Under the pieces are notes generated by a model, which made no database searches, was not told the DNA's origin, and saw only the letters and a program-made list of their open reading frames with translations. Of a DNA stretch of 64,000 bases, positions 53,352-61,800 are shown one piece after another. A program made the position numbers and the translations under genes. How positions within the stretch are numbered: position 1 is the stretch's first letter; each line of letters starts with the position of its first letter. Source of the stretch: Marinilactibacillus sp042660675 (GTDB taxonomy: Bacteria > Bacillota > Bacilli > Lactobacillales > Carnobacteriaceae_A); assembly GCF_042660675.1 (NCBI RefSeq), contig NZ_JBHSUL010000012.1, positions 71,843 to 135,842 of the forward strand, read 5' to 3'.

Positions 53352-54068
53352 TTATTTTTTCGTGGCTTCTAAGAAAAATTCGTATCGGTCTCCAACATAT
53401 TGAGAGCGAACGTATTCAAAGGGGGTTCCTTCTTGACTGTAACTGACTTGTCTAAGACGTAACACAGAAGAACCTCGTTTGATTCCAAGCATTTCTGCTA
53501 TAGACTCAGATGCCCATGTAGCAGAAATGGTTTGTTCAGAACGCTCCACGCGCATCCCTTTTTCTATTTCAAGTGTTTTAAAAAGGTGTTGTGTGATTTG
53601 CGTTTTACTTAAATCTTCAACAAATTTAAAAGGAATCGTCGCGACTTCATAGCAAATGGGGATACCGTCTGCTGTACGAATTCTTTCCATGATGAGTACT
53701 TCTTCGTTGTGTTCAATCATCAATTTTTCTGCTTCGCTGATGCTAGCCGGTTTAGTATGAAAAGCTACTAGTTTACTAGCGGGATTTTTCCCTTGTCTTT
53801 CAACTGTTTCCGTAAAACTCGGAACACCACTCATTTTCTCTCTGACCTTTTCAAGCGCTACAAATGTTCCGGCGCCTCTTCTTCTCTCGAGCAAGCCTTC
53901 GTCTACTAAAGTATTCACGGCTTGTCTAGCAGTCATTCTACTTACATCAAATTGAAGAGCGAGATCTCTCTCTGAAGGAATTTTCCGACCTTCTTCCCAT
54001 TCGCGAGAGTTGATCCACTCTCTCATTTGATTATGCATTTGTATATAAACAGGCATCTTCTTAGGCAT
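53352..54068 (-). CDS. nagR: GntR/HutC-family repressor of N-acetylglucosamine genes (NagR/YvoA-like)
   Basis: 238 aa from the ATG at 54068, preceded by AAGGATGAG. The winged helix has PVYIQMHNQMREWINS, KIPSERDLALQFDVSRMTARQAVNTLVDEGLLERRRGAGTFV. The C-terminal UTRA effector domain (about 90-235) includes LIMERIRTADGIPICYEVATIP. In Bacillus, NagR/YvoA binds glucosamine-6-phosphate or GlcNAc-6-phosphate and represses nagAB. As third gene of nagA-nagB-nagR it would autoregulate through the nagA promoter. Confidence 0.92.
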   Translation of the reverse strand: MPKKMPVYIQMHNQMREWINSREWEEGRKIPSERDLALQFDVSRMTARQAVNTLVDEGLLERRRGAGTFVALEKVREKMSGVPSFTETVERQGKNPASKLVAFHTKPASISEAEKLMIEHNEEVLIMERIRTADGIPICYEVATIPFKFVEDLSKTQITQHLFKTLEIEKGMRVERSEQTISATWASESIAEMLGIKRGSSVLRLRQVSYSQEGTPFEYVRSQYVGDRYEFFLEATKK

Positions 54069-54089
54069 GCAACTCATCCTTTCCAACAT

Positions 54090-54124
54090 CACATTTAACT
54101 AAATAATTGATTTAGTTAAATGTG
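54090..54124. repeat. 15-bp perfect inverted repeat between nagB and nagR
   Basis: CACATTTAACTAAAT - five bases - ATTTAGTTAAATGTG (54090-54104 with 54110-54124), ten bases past the nagB stop and 21 before the nagR start. No U-tract follows on the minus strand. It differs from the TTGGTATATACCAA element at the nagA promoter. It could be an operator for another regulator, or an RNA hairpin that lowers nagR expression. Confidence 0.6.
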
Positions 54125-54134
54125 TTAGAACACT

Positions 54135-54869
54135 TTAAAGTCTACTTGCAGCTGCCTCATCGATTAAAATCGTCACGTTATCATGTGTCTGTAACACACT
54201 TGCCGGCACTTGTTCAGTTATGGAACCATTGATCATTTGATCTATAGCTTCAGATTTTTCTTCACCGTAAGCCATTAACACAATCTGCTTTGCGGACAAT
54301 ATCGACTTGATCCCCATTGAAAAAGCATACTTTGGTACTTCTTCTTCTGATTCAAAATATCGTTTATTTGCCTCGATTGTCGCATCTGTCAATTCTTCCA
54401 TGTGTGTTTCTTGCAAGAAAGAAGTGCCAGGCTCGTTAAATCCAATGTGTGCATTTGTTCCAATTCCCAAAATCTGCAAGTCGATCGGGTATTCTTCTAT
54501 TATCTTATTGTACCTTTTTATTTCTTCTTGTTCATCCCCTAATCCGTCAGGTATAAAAGTTTTTTTGAATGGTTTAGATGAAAATAGATTTTCTTCCATA
54601 AAAGTATGATAACTTTGTGGATGATCAGCTGGAAGTCCTACATATTCGTCAAGGTTGATAGAAATCATGTCAGAATAATCCAACTCACTTTCTCTCATCT
54701 CTTTGTATAACGTTTCAGGCGTACTTCCAGTCGCTAACCCTAGAACTTTTGCTCCAGATTGCATGGCTTCTTTGATGAGTTCGAATGCTTTTTTCCCACC
54801 CTGCTCTTTATTTTCTACTACAATAACATTTAATCCATGTTTCGTTTTAAATTGTCTAGCTGATGTCAT
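54135..54869 (-). CDS. nagB: Glucosamine-6-phosphate deaminase
   Basis: 244 aa. Motifs: GLATGSTPETLYKEM, SINLDEYVGLPADHPQSYH (catalytic Asp) and LGIGTNAHIGFNEPGTSF. It converts glucosamine-6-phosphate to fructose-6-phosphate and ammonia, following NagA. Its ATG overlaps the nagA coding end by 14 bases. Confidence 0.96.
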   Translation of the reverse strand: MTSARQFKTKHGLNVIVVENKEQGGKKAFELIKEAMQSGAKVLGLATGSTPETLYKEMRESELDYSDMISINLDEYVGLPADHPQSYHTFMEENLFSSKPFKKTFIPDGLGDEQEEIKRYNKIIEEYPIDLQILGIGTNAHIGFNEPGTSFLQETHMEELTDATIEANKRYFESEEEVPKYAFSMGIKSILSAKQIVLMAYGEEKSEAIDQMINGSITEQVPASVLQTHDNVTILIDEAAASRL

Positions 54870-55992
54870 GTATTTCTCCTCCTACAATCGTTTGAACTAA
54901 TGTCAAGTCTTCTGTCAGTACGAGCATATCTGCATCATTACTTGGCATCAGTGCTCCTTTACGCTCCAACTTGAACTCCTTTGCCTGATTCACCGAGCTC
55001 ATTTTAACGGCTTCTTCTATGGAACAACCTGTAAACTGAATCATATTTTTGAAAGCATCTATAAAGGTCAGAACACTACCAGCTAAAGTTCCGTCTTCCA
55101 GTCTAGCTTGTTTGTCTTTTACCGTAACTTTTTGACCACCCAGTTCGCTTTCTCCCTCTGGAGCATTTTTTGCGCGCATGGCATCTGTGATCAACTCAAT
55201 CCCATCGGCACCTTTTGCCTTGTAGGCTAACTGAACCATTTCTGGTGAGATATGAAATCCATCTACAATCATTTCTACAGTGACTTCATCTTCTAGCAAA
55301 CCAAATCCGCTGACTCCAATCTCTCTATGATGCAGTCCACGTTGCCCGTTAAACAAATGCGTTATATGAGTCGCTCCAGAATCTTTGAGTTCTTGATATT
55401 TTGCGTCTGAATGTCCTGCTGAAAGAACGATGTCCTGTTCTTCACAGTATTTTTCAAAATCAGACACGTCTCCGGTTTCAGGTGCATAGGTGACTAGCTT
55501 GATTAATCCACCGCTTAGATCATTCCATTTCTCCATCTTCTCTTTATCTGCAACGGCAATATATTTTTCAGGCTGGGCGCCTTTATGCTTAACCGATAAA
55601 AAAGGCCCTTCTAAATGAATACCTTGAATCATCGGATTCATTTCAGCAGCTTCTTTGATTTGTTCCATTGCTGCCTCAATACTTTCATCTGACTGCGTCA
55701 TTGTTGTCGGGAAGTAACTCGTGATGCCTTCAGACATCATTTTTTTAGTCATTTCGCTGATCTCTTCTGCAGTACCATCCATGTTATCTGTTCCGTAACC
55801 ACCATGGCTATGAACATCGATAAATCCAGGTATAATCAATTGATTTTTCATATCGATTTCTTTTTCATCTTCTTGGGGCTGATAGGCATCCATCTGTCCA
55901 ACGCCGATAATTTCCTGATCAAACCTTACATAACCGTCTTCTATGAGGGTTTCTCCTGTATAAATTTGCGCGTGCATATATACTGTTGTCAT
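54856..55992 (-). CDS. nagA: N-acetylglucosamine-6-phosphate deacetylase
   Basis: 378 aa amidohydrolase. Motifs: PGFIDVHSHGGYGTDNMDGT, HLEGPFLSVKHKGAQP (metal Glu), SAGHSDAKY, THLFNGQRGLHHREIG and the catalytic Asp in LITDAMRAK. It deacetylates GlcNAc-6-phosphate from the medium or from wall recycling. AAGGAGGAG precedes the ATG by five bases. First gene of nagA-nagB-nagR. Confidence 0.96.
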   Translation of the reverse strand: MTTVYMHAQIYTGETLIEDGYVRFDQEIIGVGQMDAYQPQEDEKEIDMKNQLIIPGFIDVHSHGGYGTDNMDGTAEEISEMTKKMMSEGITSYFPTTMTQSDESIEAAMEQIKEAAEMNPMIQGIHLEGPFLSVKHKGAQPEKYIAVADKEKMEKWNDLSGGLIKLVTYAPETGDVSDFEKYCEEQDIVLSAGHSDAKYQELKDSGATHITHLFNGQRGLHHREIGVSGFGLLEDEVTVEMIVDGFHISPEMVQLAYKAKGADGIELITDAMRAKNAPEGESELGGQKVTVKDKQARLEDGTLAGSVLTFIDAFKNMIQFTGCSIEEAVKMSSVNQAKEFKLERKGALMPSNDADMLVLTEDLTLVQTIVGGEIHDIS

Positions 55993-56023
55993 AACTACTC
56001 CTCCTTATGTTCTATTCTGTCTC

Positions 56024-56052
56024 ATTGTAATTGGTATATACCAAAATGTCAA
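56024..56052 (-). promoter_or_regulatory. nagA promoter with NagR-type operator filling the spacer
   Basis: On the minus strand TTGACA (56047-56052), exactly 17 bases, and TACAAT (56024-56029). The spacer holds the perfect 14-bp palindrome TTGGTATATACCAA (56031-56044), which resembles the GGT...ACC-type operators of NagR/DasR regulators. Repressor bound there would exclude RNA polymerase. Confidence 0.8.
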
Positions 56053-56082
56053 CTGTATGATCAGACGTGTACTTATGTTATA

Positions 56083-56117
56083 AAATAAAAAACCCCGGAA
56101 CAACATATCCAGGGTTT
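56083..56117 (-). terminator. Terminator of nadE
   Basis: Stem AAACCC-c-GG / CC-a-GGGTTT (56090-56098 with 56109-56117) and a T-run on the minus strand. Confidence 0.82.
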
Positions 56118-56125
56118 AAGCTATT

Positions 56126-56956
56126 CTATTTCCAGAAATCGTCGAAAACTGTAATCGGTAAATGGCGTTTGTGCTGTGTTTTCAAATACCATTCTTCAAT
56201 TTTTTCTGCTGCTTGCTCAGAAACGTCTCTACCTTCAAGATAAGCGTCAATTTCCTCATACGTTACTCCAAGAGCATCTTCATCAGCTAATCCAGGTTTG
56301 TCGCTTTCCAGGTCAGCTGTTGGAACTTTTTTGTAAAATGCTTCTGGCGCACCCAAAGCTTTCAACAACTCTTTACCTTGACCTTTGTTTAATCTGAAGA
56401 GCGGATTTAAATCTGTACCGCCATCGCCGTATTTGGTAAAGAAACCTGTGACACTCTCTGCAGAATGATCTGTACCTAACACTGCTCCACTGTGATGAGC
56501 AGCTACCGCATACTGGATGACCATTCTTTCTCTAGCTTTGATATTCCCTCTATTAAAGTCAGAAATATCGACTCCACCATTTTTCAACGAAGCGACTGAA
56601 GCATCTACTGTTGGTTTAATATCTACTTTAACGACTTTGTCTGGTTTCATCCATTCAATCGCAGCCATCGCATCGTCCTCATCAACCTGCTCGCCATACG
56701 GTAATCTCATGGCTACAAACGCATAGCTTTCATCTTTAGTTTCTTCACGCATCTCTTCCATCGTAATCTGCGCTAATCTCCCTAATAAAGAAGAATCTTG
56801 TCCTCCAGAAATACCAAGTACAAATGATTTTAAAAAGGTATGTTTTTTCAAATAGTCTTTCATCAGATCAACACTTCTACGAATTTCTTCTTGCGCATCA
56901 ATCTCTGGTGAAACAGCCATTTCATCTATAATTTGTTTTCTTAAATCTGATATCAC
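56126..56956 (-). CDS. nadE: NH3-dependent NAD+ synthetase
   Basis: 276 aa, the size of the ammonia-using class. The PP-loop ATP site is LGISGGQDSSLLGRL; others are GTDHSAESVTGFFTKYGDGGTDLNPL and PTADLESDKPGLADEDALG. It amidates nicotinate adenine dinucleotide to NAD, the last step of the salvage route begun by PncB directly upstream. The 69-bp gap from pncB has no clear terminator, so co-transcription is likely. Confidence 0.96.
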   Translation of the reverse strand: MISDLRKQIIDEMAVSPEIDAQEEIRRSVDLMKDYLKKHTFLKSFVLGISGGQDSSLLGRLAQITMEEMREETKDESYAFVAMRLPYGEQVDEDDAMAAIEWMKPDKVVKVDIKPTVDASVASLKNGGVDISDFNRGNIKARERMVIQYAVAAHHSGAVLGTDHSAESVTGFFTKYGDGGTDLNPLFRLNKGQGKELLKALGAPEAFYKKVPTADLESDKPGLADEDALGVTYEEIDAYLEGRDVSEQAAEKIEEWYLKTQHKRHLPITVFDDFWK

Positions 56957-57025
56957 GTTCTGTCATCCCCCATCAAATAATATAAAATGATTCTATTTTA
57001 GTTTAACAGTAAATCCAATTCATTT

Positions 57026-58501
57026 CTAAAATACTGATTTTGATTTATCTGTCGGCATATTTTTAAATTGTTTGATTGTTTCTACTTTGGCATCAAATAA
57101 TTTTTGTGATAAATCTACTGGATAAGGTTCAGGATTCAATAAGCGTTTATTTTCTTCCCATTGTTCAGCTAAACTCTTCATAGCATAGGTTCTAATGTCT
57201 TCAAGCGCCGGCAAGTCGTAGACTGTTTCTCCATTAACGATAATATCCTGTAAGAGAGGTCTAGCCTGAAACTCTGTAAGTGTTTTATTAATGTAGTTGT
57301 ATTGTGGGTGGAACATAAATAAGTCTGCCTGCTCATTTGGTTGTTCTTCAACCAGAGTAATATAATCACCCTCAGGTTTCTGGTCATTATTTGAACGAAT
57401 TCTCCAAACCTGTTTTTTACCTGGGGTTGTGATTTTAGCGGCATTTCCTGTCAACTTAAGCGTGTGATGCATTCCGCCGTCATGTCCTTCTACGGAAACA
57501 ATTTTGTAGACAGCACCTAAAGCTGGTTGATCATACGCTGTGATCATTTTTGTTCCAACGCCCCACACATCGATTTTAGCGCCTTGCATTTTCAAGTTCA
57601 AAATCGTTTCCGCATCAAGGTCGTTTGAAACAAAGATTTTGGCGTCTGTGAATCCAGCATCATCTAACTGCTGACGAACTCTTTTAGATAGGTAAGATAA
57701 ATCTCCTGAATCTAGTCTAACTCCTAAAAAGTTAATGGTGTCGCCCATTTCTTTTGCAACTTTGATTGCATTCGGCACACCTGATTCCAATGTGTTGAAA
57801 GTGTCTACTAAAAAGACACAATCTTTATGCGTTTCAGCATATGCTTTGAAAGCTTGGTACTCATCACGATAGGCTTGCACCAATGCATGCGCATGGGTTC
57901 CAGATGCTGGAATACCAAAGATCTTAGCTGCTCTTGTATTACTCGTCGAATCGACTCCTGCGATGTAAGTTGCTCTCGCTCCCCAAATCGCTGCATCCAT
58001 TTCCTGGGCACGTCGAGCCCCAAACTCTAAGACAGGATCATCTCCAGCCGCACTTTTAATCTGGGCTGCTTTAGTCGCAATCAATGTCTGGAAGTTCACA
58101 ATATTTAATAACGCTGTTTCAATCAATTGGCAGTCAATGATGGATCCTTCCACTTGAATAAGCGGTTCATTTGCAAAAGCCACTTCCCCTTCTTTAAATG
58201 AACGCAAGGTTCCTTTAAAACGCCAATCTTTAAGAAAGTTCAGAAACTCTTCTGGATAATGTTCAATGTCTCTCAAATAATCAATATCGGATTCTGTGAA
58301 TTTTAAATTTTCAATGTATTTAACGACTCTTTCAAGTCCTGTAAAAATCGTATAACCCATACCAAACGGATTATTTCGATAATAAACTTCAAATACGGCG
58401 CGTTTCTGATCGTTCCCTTTCTTCCAGTGGGTCAAAATCATGTTGATTTCATACAAGTCTGTATGTAACGCAACGCTATCATCCGCATATGTCGGGTTCA
58501 T
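57026..58501 (-). CDS. pncB: Nicotinate phosphoribosyltransferase
   Basis: 491 aa. Motifs: DLYEINMI, LEFGARRAQEMDAAIWGARATYIAGVDSTSN, FLVDTFNTLESG and GVRLDSGDLSYLSKRVRQ. It makes nicotinate mononucleotide from nicotinate and PRPP. Pairs with nadE for NAD salvage; nadD is not in the window. An upstream AGGAGG-like site precedes the ATG. Confidence 0.96.
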   Translation of the reverse strand: MNPTYADDSVALHTDLYEINMILTHWKKGNDQKRAVFEVYYRNNPFGMGYTIFTGLERVVKYIENLKFTESDIDYLRDIEHYPEEFLNFLKDWRFKGTLRSFKEGEVAFANEPLIQVEGSIIDCQLIETALLNIVNFQTLIATKAAQIKSAAGDDPVLEFGARRAQEMDAAIWGARATYIAGVDSTSNTRAAKIFGIPASGTHAHALVQAYRDEYQAFKAYAETHKDCVFLVDTFNTLESGVPNAIKVAKEMGDTINFLGVRLDSGDLSYLSKRVRQQLDDAGFTDAKIFVSNDLDAETILNLKMQGAKIDVWGVGTKMITAYDQPALGAVYKIVSVEGHDGGMHHTLKLTGNAAKITTPGKKQVWRIRSNNDQKPEGDYITLVEEQPNEQADLFMFHPQYNYINKTLTEFQARPLLQDIIVNGETVYDLPALEDIRTYAMKSLAEQWEENKRLLNPEPYPVDLSQKLFDAKVETIKQFKNMPTDKSKSVF

Positions 58502-58595
58502 AGTGTATTTCCTCCTAATCGGTGCTTACAATATGTTAGTTAGTATATCATATTCTCTTACTGGTTTCTTTCAATGTGACTAAACGAATCTTGTC

Positions 58596-59682
58596 TCATA
58601 AACAGTTTCTATAAACTTCCATTGTTTCAATCCCTTGCTTTTCGATAGTGAATTGCTTGCTCCACTCGTAAAAGCGCGTTCCTTTTAAATTCAAAGTGCC
58701 TTGTTCCCACTCATCGTAAGCTTCTTTAATTGCTTGAGCAAGAGCGATTGGATCTTCTGCTGGAATGAGCCAACCAATCGTTTCGTCAGGAATCATTTCT
58801 TTTACGTCTCCCACATCTGTAGCAATGACAGGTCTCTTATTTTCTCCAGCTTCCAAAGCGACGAGTGGAAAACTTTCACTAAGTGATGGATTGATCAAAA
58901 TATCCGATTCAACGATTTGCTTCCCTACTGCTTTCGCTTCAATCCACCCTAGGAAATGAATTTTTTCTGCTAATCCCGCTTTTTCAACAGACTCATGAAG
59001 AGCTGGTTCTTGTTCCCCTATCCCGCAAATGTTCAATTCCCAGTTATCAAAACGAACAAATTTCAACGCTTCAATTAAATAGTGATGACCTTTTACCCAT
59101 TCCAGTCGACCAACAGTGATCATTTTAAAATGATTTTTTTTCTCACTCATTCCCTGATGACTGGTTGACTGTTCGAAGGCACGACCGTTATGTACGACCG
59201 TAATGTGTTGTTCATTTACATGATGTTGAGCCAATATCCTTTTTATTTCACCGGAAACAGCAATCAAGTGATCTGGTATGGTCAAAGACTTCAAGTTAAG
59301 CCATTCAAAGACTTTACCTCTAAGTCCTCGGCCCTCGAAATCTAATGTAGGATCGCTATGAATGGTTGTGATCCACTTAGCCTTCATAGTCGAGCGGATC
59401 AAACCTACAAGTAGATTGGCTCTGGGACCATGTGAGTGGACGATGTCGAACTGATTCTGATTGATCCATTTTCTTAATCTTGAAAGAATCGACAGATCAT
59501 ATCTTGAGCGCTGGCGGAGTACCGTAACCGATATACCATTTTTTCGAGCACTTTCTGCTACTGGACCTTCTTCAAATACGAGCAATTCCATATCGATCTT
59601 GTCTATCCCTTGAAAGAGTGACAAGATATGAAATAAGCCCCCCCCATACTCATTACCAGCATTAATGTGTAAAATTTTCATT
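58596..59682 (-). CDS. Family 4 glycosyltransferase
   Basis: 361 aa from the ATG at 59682, where the conserved start MKILHINAGNEYGGGLFH begins; another ATG at 59711 adds ten residues and overlaps tagA. GT-B fold: VHSHGPRANLLVG, KMITVGRLEWVKGHHYLIEAL and the donor-site motif NPSLSESFPLVALEAGE. It probably adds a sugar to a lipid-linked wall or capsule polymer. It follows the TagA-like transferase, suggesting one pathway. Acceptor unknown. Confidence 0.88.
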
Positions 59683-59700
59683 TCACTACGTTCTAAGATC

Positions 59701-60453
59701 TTATTTTTCATTTTTAGTAGCTCTCTTTAATCGACGTTGCTTACGAATTTCTCTCATAAATACAGGTAGCGCTAGCATGCGTTTATATCTGGACGGTTGT
59801 TTTAACAATCTATAAAGCCATTCGATATGCAACTGCTGAACAATCTTTGGCGCGCGTTTCGATTTTCCAGATAATACATCAAAACTTCCACCTACTCCAA
59901 TTGCGAGGCCTCGGTCAGCCACTTGAAGATACTGATGGATCCAATTTTCTTGTCTTGGAAATCCAAATGCCACAAGAATTAAATCAGGTTTCAATTCAGC
60001 GATTTGCTCAATCATCTTAGGATCTGAATGGTCAAAATAACCGTGATGATATCCGACGATTTCCAGACCTGGCCAGAGCTTTCTTGCATTTTCTACTGCT
60101 TTTGCAACAACTTCCTCTTGAGCTCCAATAAAGTATACGCGTTTGTTGTATTCGCTAGACAATTCTAGTAAACCCAGCATCAATTCAAAACCAGGTACTC
60201 TCTCTTTGATTGGGGTTTTGAGTGTTTTGGCAGCTCTGACGATTCCAATACCGTCTGGAGCTATGTAATCTGCTTTCAATAATAAATCGAAGTACCTGTC
60301 GTCTTCTTTTGCATACATGACAATTTCCGGATTAGCTGTGACCAGAAAGGTTTTCTGCTGATTTTCCATTCTCATGAGAAGCTGGGTCAGAAATTCTACT
60401 CGAGTTAAATTATTAAAAGGAATGCCTAATATCGATATCTTCTCATTGTTCAT
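59701..60453 (-). CDS. tagA: WecG/TagA/CpsF family glycosyltransferase
   Basis: 250 aa from the ATG at 60453 (GGA eight bases before). Family marks are TANPEIVMYAKEDDRY, ADYIAPDGIGIVRAAK, RVPGFELMLGLLE, RVYFIGAQEEVV and VAFGFPRQENWIHQ. TagA adds ManNAc to GlcNAc-PP-undecaprenol made by TagO, the second committed step to wall teichoic acid. TagO is encoded 9 kb away. tagB/tagF genes are absent from the window. Confidence 0.88.
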   Translation of the reverse strand: MNNEKISILGIPFNNLTRVEFLTQLLMRMENQQKTFLVTANPEIVMYAKEDDRYFDLLLKADYIAPDGIGIVRAAKTLKTPIKERVPGFELMLGLLELSSEYNKRVYFIGAQEEVVAKAVENARKLWPGLEIVGYHHGYFDHSDPKMIEQIAELKPDLILVAFGFPRQENWIHQYLQVADRGLAIGVGGSFDVLSGKSKRAPKIVQQLHIEWLYRLLKQPSRYKRMLALPVFMREIRKQRRLKRATKNEK

Positions 60454-60555
60454 TCCATTCATCCGTTCCATAGATTCTATTGCTTTTATTGTAATACAAT
60501 TCTTCCCTACCGTACAGTCAATCCTTGCTTTAAATAGCTCTTAATTCAGCTTTTT

Positions 60556-61089
60556 TCAGTTACTTTTACTCTGATTCAATATATCTCTGACAAATGCCCA
60601 CTTCTGGTCTGTATAAGATTGAATTCCTATTCCTGGCTGCGCTACAATTTCTTGCTTCAATTCCTTATAGGCTTCTCTTGCTTGGCTGTTCTGGTTTAAA
60701 TGAATGCTAAAAAACAACAAATCATTCCACTTCTTTGAGTCTTTTTCAACAAGATGAATAAAATGTGTTTTAACTGAATAACTCTTGTCCGTAAAACGTG
60801 CAAGTACAATCTCATCTGATTTCTCAACTTTCAATCTTAAAAAACCGGCTTCTTTTAACTGCTCAAATAGCTTAGTGTCAATCTGCTTCAAAGAATCAAT
60901 CCCTACCATAATATCAATAATCGGTTTTGCTGGCATTCCCACTATCGATGTACTACCAATATGCTGAATTTGATCCGAATTTAGTGCTGTACAGTTAATG
61001 ATTTGCTTTTTAGTATCCATAAAGGCTTTTTCCCAAGTCGGATCATACGGGCTTAGTCTTACAACATTTTTCTTCAATCCAAGTTCCAT
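60556..61089 (-). CDS. GrpB-family (UPF0157) nucleotidyltransferase-fold protein
   Basis: 177 aa from the ATG at 61089; GAGG precedes it by nine bases, whereas the TTG at 61095 is too close. Core pattern VRLSPYDPTWEKAF, QHIGSTSIVGMPAKPIIDIMVGI and KTHFIHLV defines GrpB. The fold is nucleotidyltransferase-like; substrate unknown. Monocistronic. Confidence 0.88.
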   Translation of the reverse strand: MELGLKKNVVRLSPYDPTWEKAFMDTKKQIINCTALNSDQIQHIGSTSIVGMPAKPIIDIMVGIDSLKQIDTKLFEQLKEAGFLRLKVEKSDEIVLARFTDKSYSVKTHFIHLVEKDSKKWNDLLFFSIHLNQNSQAREAYKELKQEIVAQPGIGIQSYTDQKWAFVRDILNQSKSN

Positions 61090-61190
61090 ACACAAACACC
61101 TCTTCTAAGTAGTATAAAGAATTTTCCACATAATATTAAGCGATTCTATTATAAATCCATAAGACTGTAACTGAATCGTGACTTTGAGAA

Positions 61191-61226
61191 ATAAAAAGAG
61201 CAGAAGAGTTGTGCTCTCCTGCTCAA
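61191..61226 (-). terminator. Terminator of the PNPOx-like gene
   Basis: Stem GAGCAG-a-AGAG / CTCT-c-CTGCTC (61198-61208 with 61214-61224) with a T-run on the minus strand. Confidence 0.85.
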
Positions 61227-61253
61227 TCGTTTAAGTTATTTAGTTTTTTATTT

Positions 61254-61670
61254 TTATAAAGAAACGTCTTCTGACTCGCTTCCTTTTTTGTTTTTAACGG
61301 TAACTTTTTTAGGTTCAATTTTTAAAACAAGAATGTTAGGATCCTGCTTGCTCTCGTAACGCTCATCCATGTAATCATTCCAAGATTTATCAATCACTTC
61401 TTGGTTTTCAGTTGTTGAAACAACACCTTCTATTTCAACATAATCTTTATTAATCAAACCTTCTTCATGTCCAAGTAATACAAAAACATTTGGATTTTGT
61501 TCGATATCTTCTACTTTTTCTGTTCTTTTATCGGTAACCGTATAAAGGGTTAGTCCTTCACTATGAAAAGACATATAGCGTGCTACTGGTTTATTTCCTG
61601 ATATAGTCGCTAGTATACCTGTATCATTCTTGTCCATGATTTTTAAAGCTTTTTCTTTTGAATTAGCCAT
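61254..61670 (-). CDS. Pyridoxamine 5'-phosphate oxidase-fold protein (general stress protein 26-like)
   Basis: 138 aa from the ATG at 61670; GGAG precedes it by nine bases. Split-barrel pattern: KALKIMDKNDTGILATISGNKPVARYMSF, LYTVTDKRTEKVEDIEQNPNVFVLLG and DYVEIEGVVSTTENQ. Such proteins bind FMN, F420 or haem. The catalytic residues of true PdxH are not evident, so a flavin-binding stress role is more likely. Confidence 0.85.
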   Translation of the reverse strand: MANSKEKALKIMDKNDTGILATISGNKPVARYMSFHSEGLTLYTVTDKRTEKVEDIEQNPNVFVLLGHEEGLINKDYVEIEGVVSTTENQEVIDKSWNDYMDERYESKQDPNILVLKIEPKKVTVKNKKGSESEDVSL

Positions 61671-61746
61671 ATTACTCATCTCCTTTGAAGTTATCTTAAC
61701 TATGCCAGAGATATTGCTTGTATGCAAAGAATCTGCTTTTAGGTAA

Positions 61747-61776
61747 ATAAAAAAAGCAATCTTTGAAGACTGCTCT
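61747..61776 (-). terminator. Terminator of the PAS-GGDEF gene
   Basis: Stem AGCA-a-TCTT / AAGA-c-TGCT (61755-61763 with 61766-61774) with T7 on the minus strand. Confidence 0.8.
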
Positions 61777-61800
61777 TTCTCAAAATCAATATGGAATTGA

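Noticed and set aside
53178..53372. 64-aa plus-strand open frame
   Set aside because: It runs over the nag operon terminator and into the nagR coding end, with no ribosome binding site.
58596..60453. tagA plus GT4 as a complete wall teichoic acid operon
   Set aside because: No tagB, tagF, tagD or export genes are adjacent; only two transferases are present.
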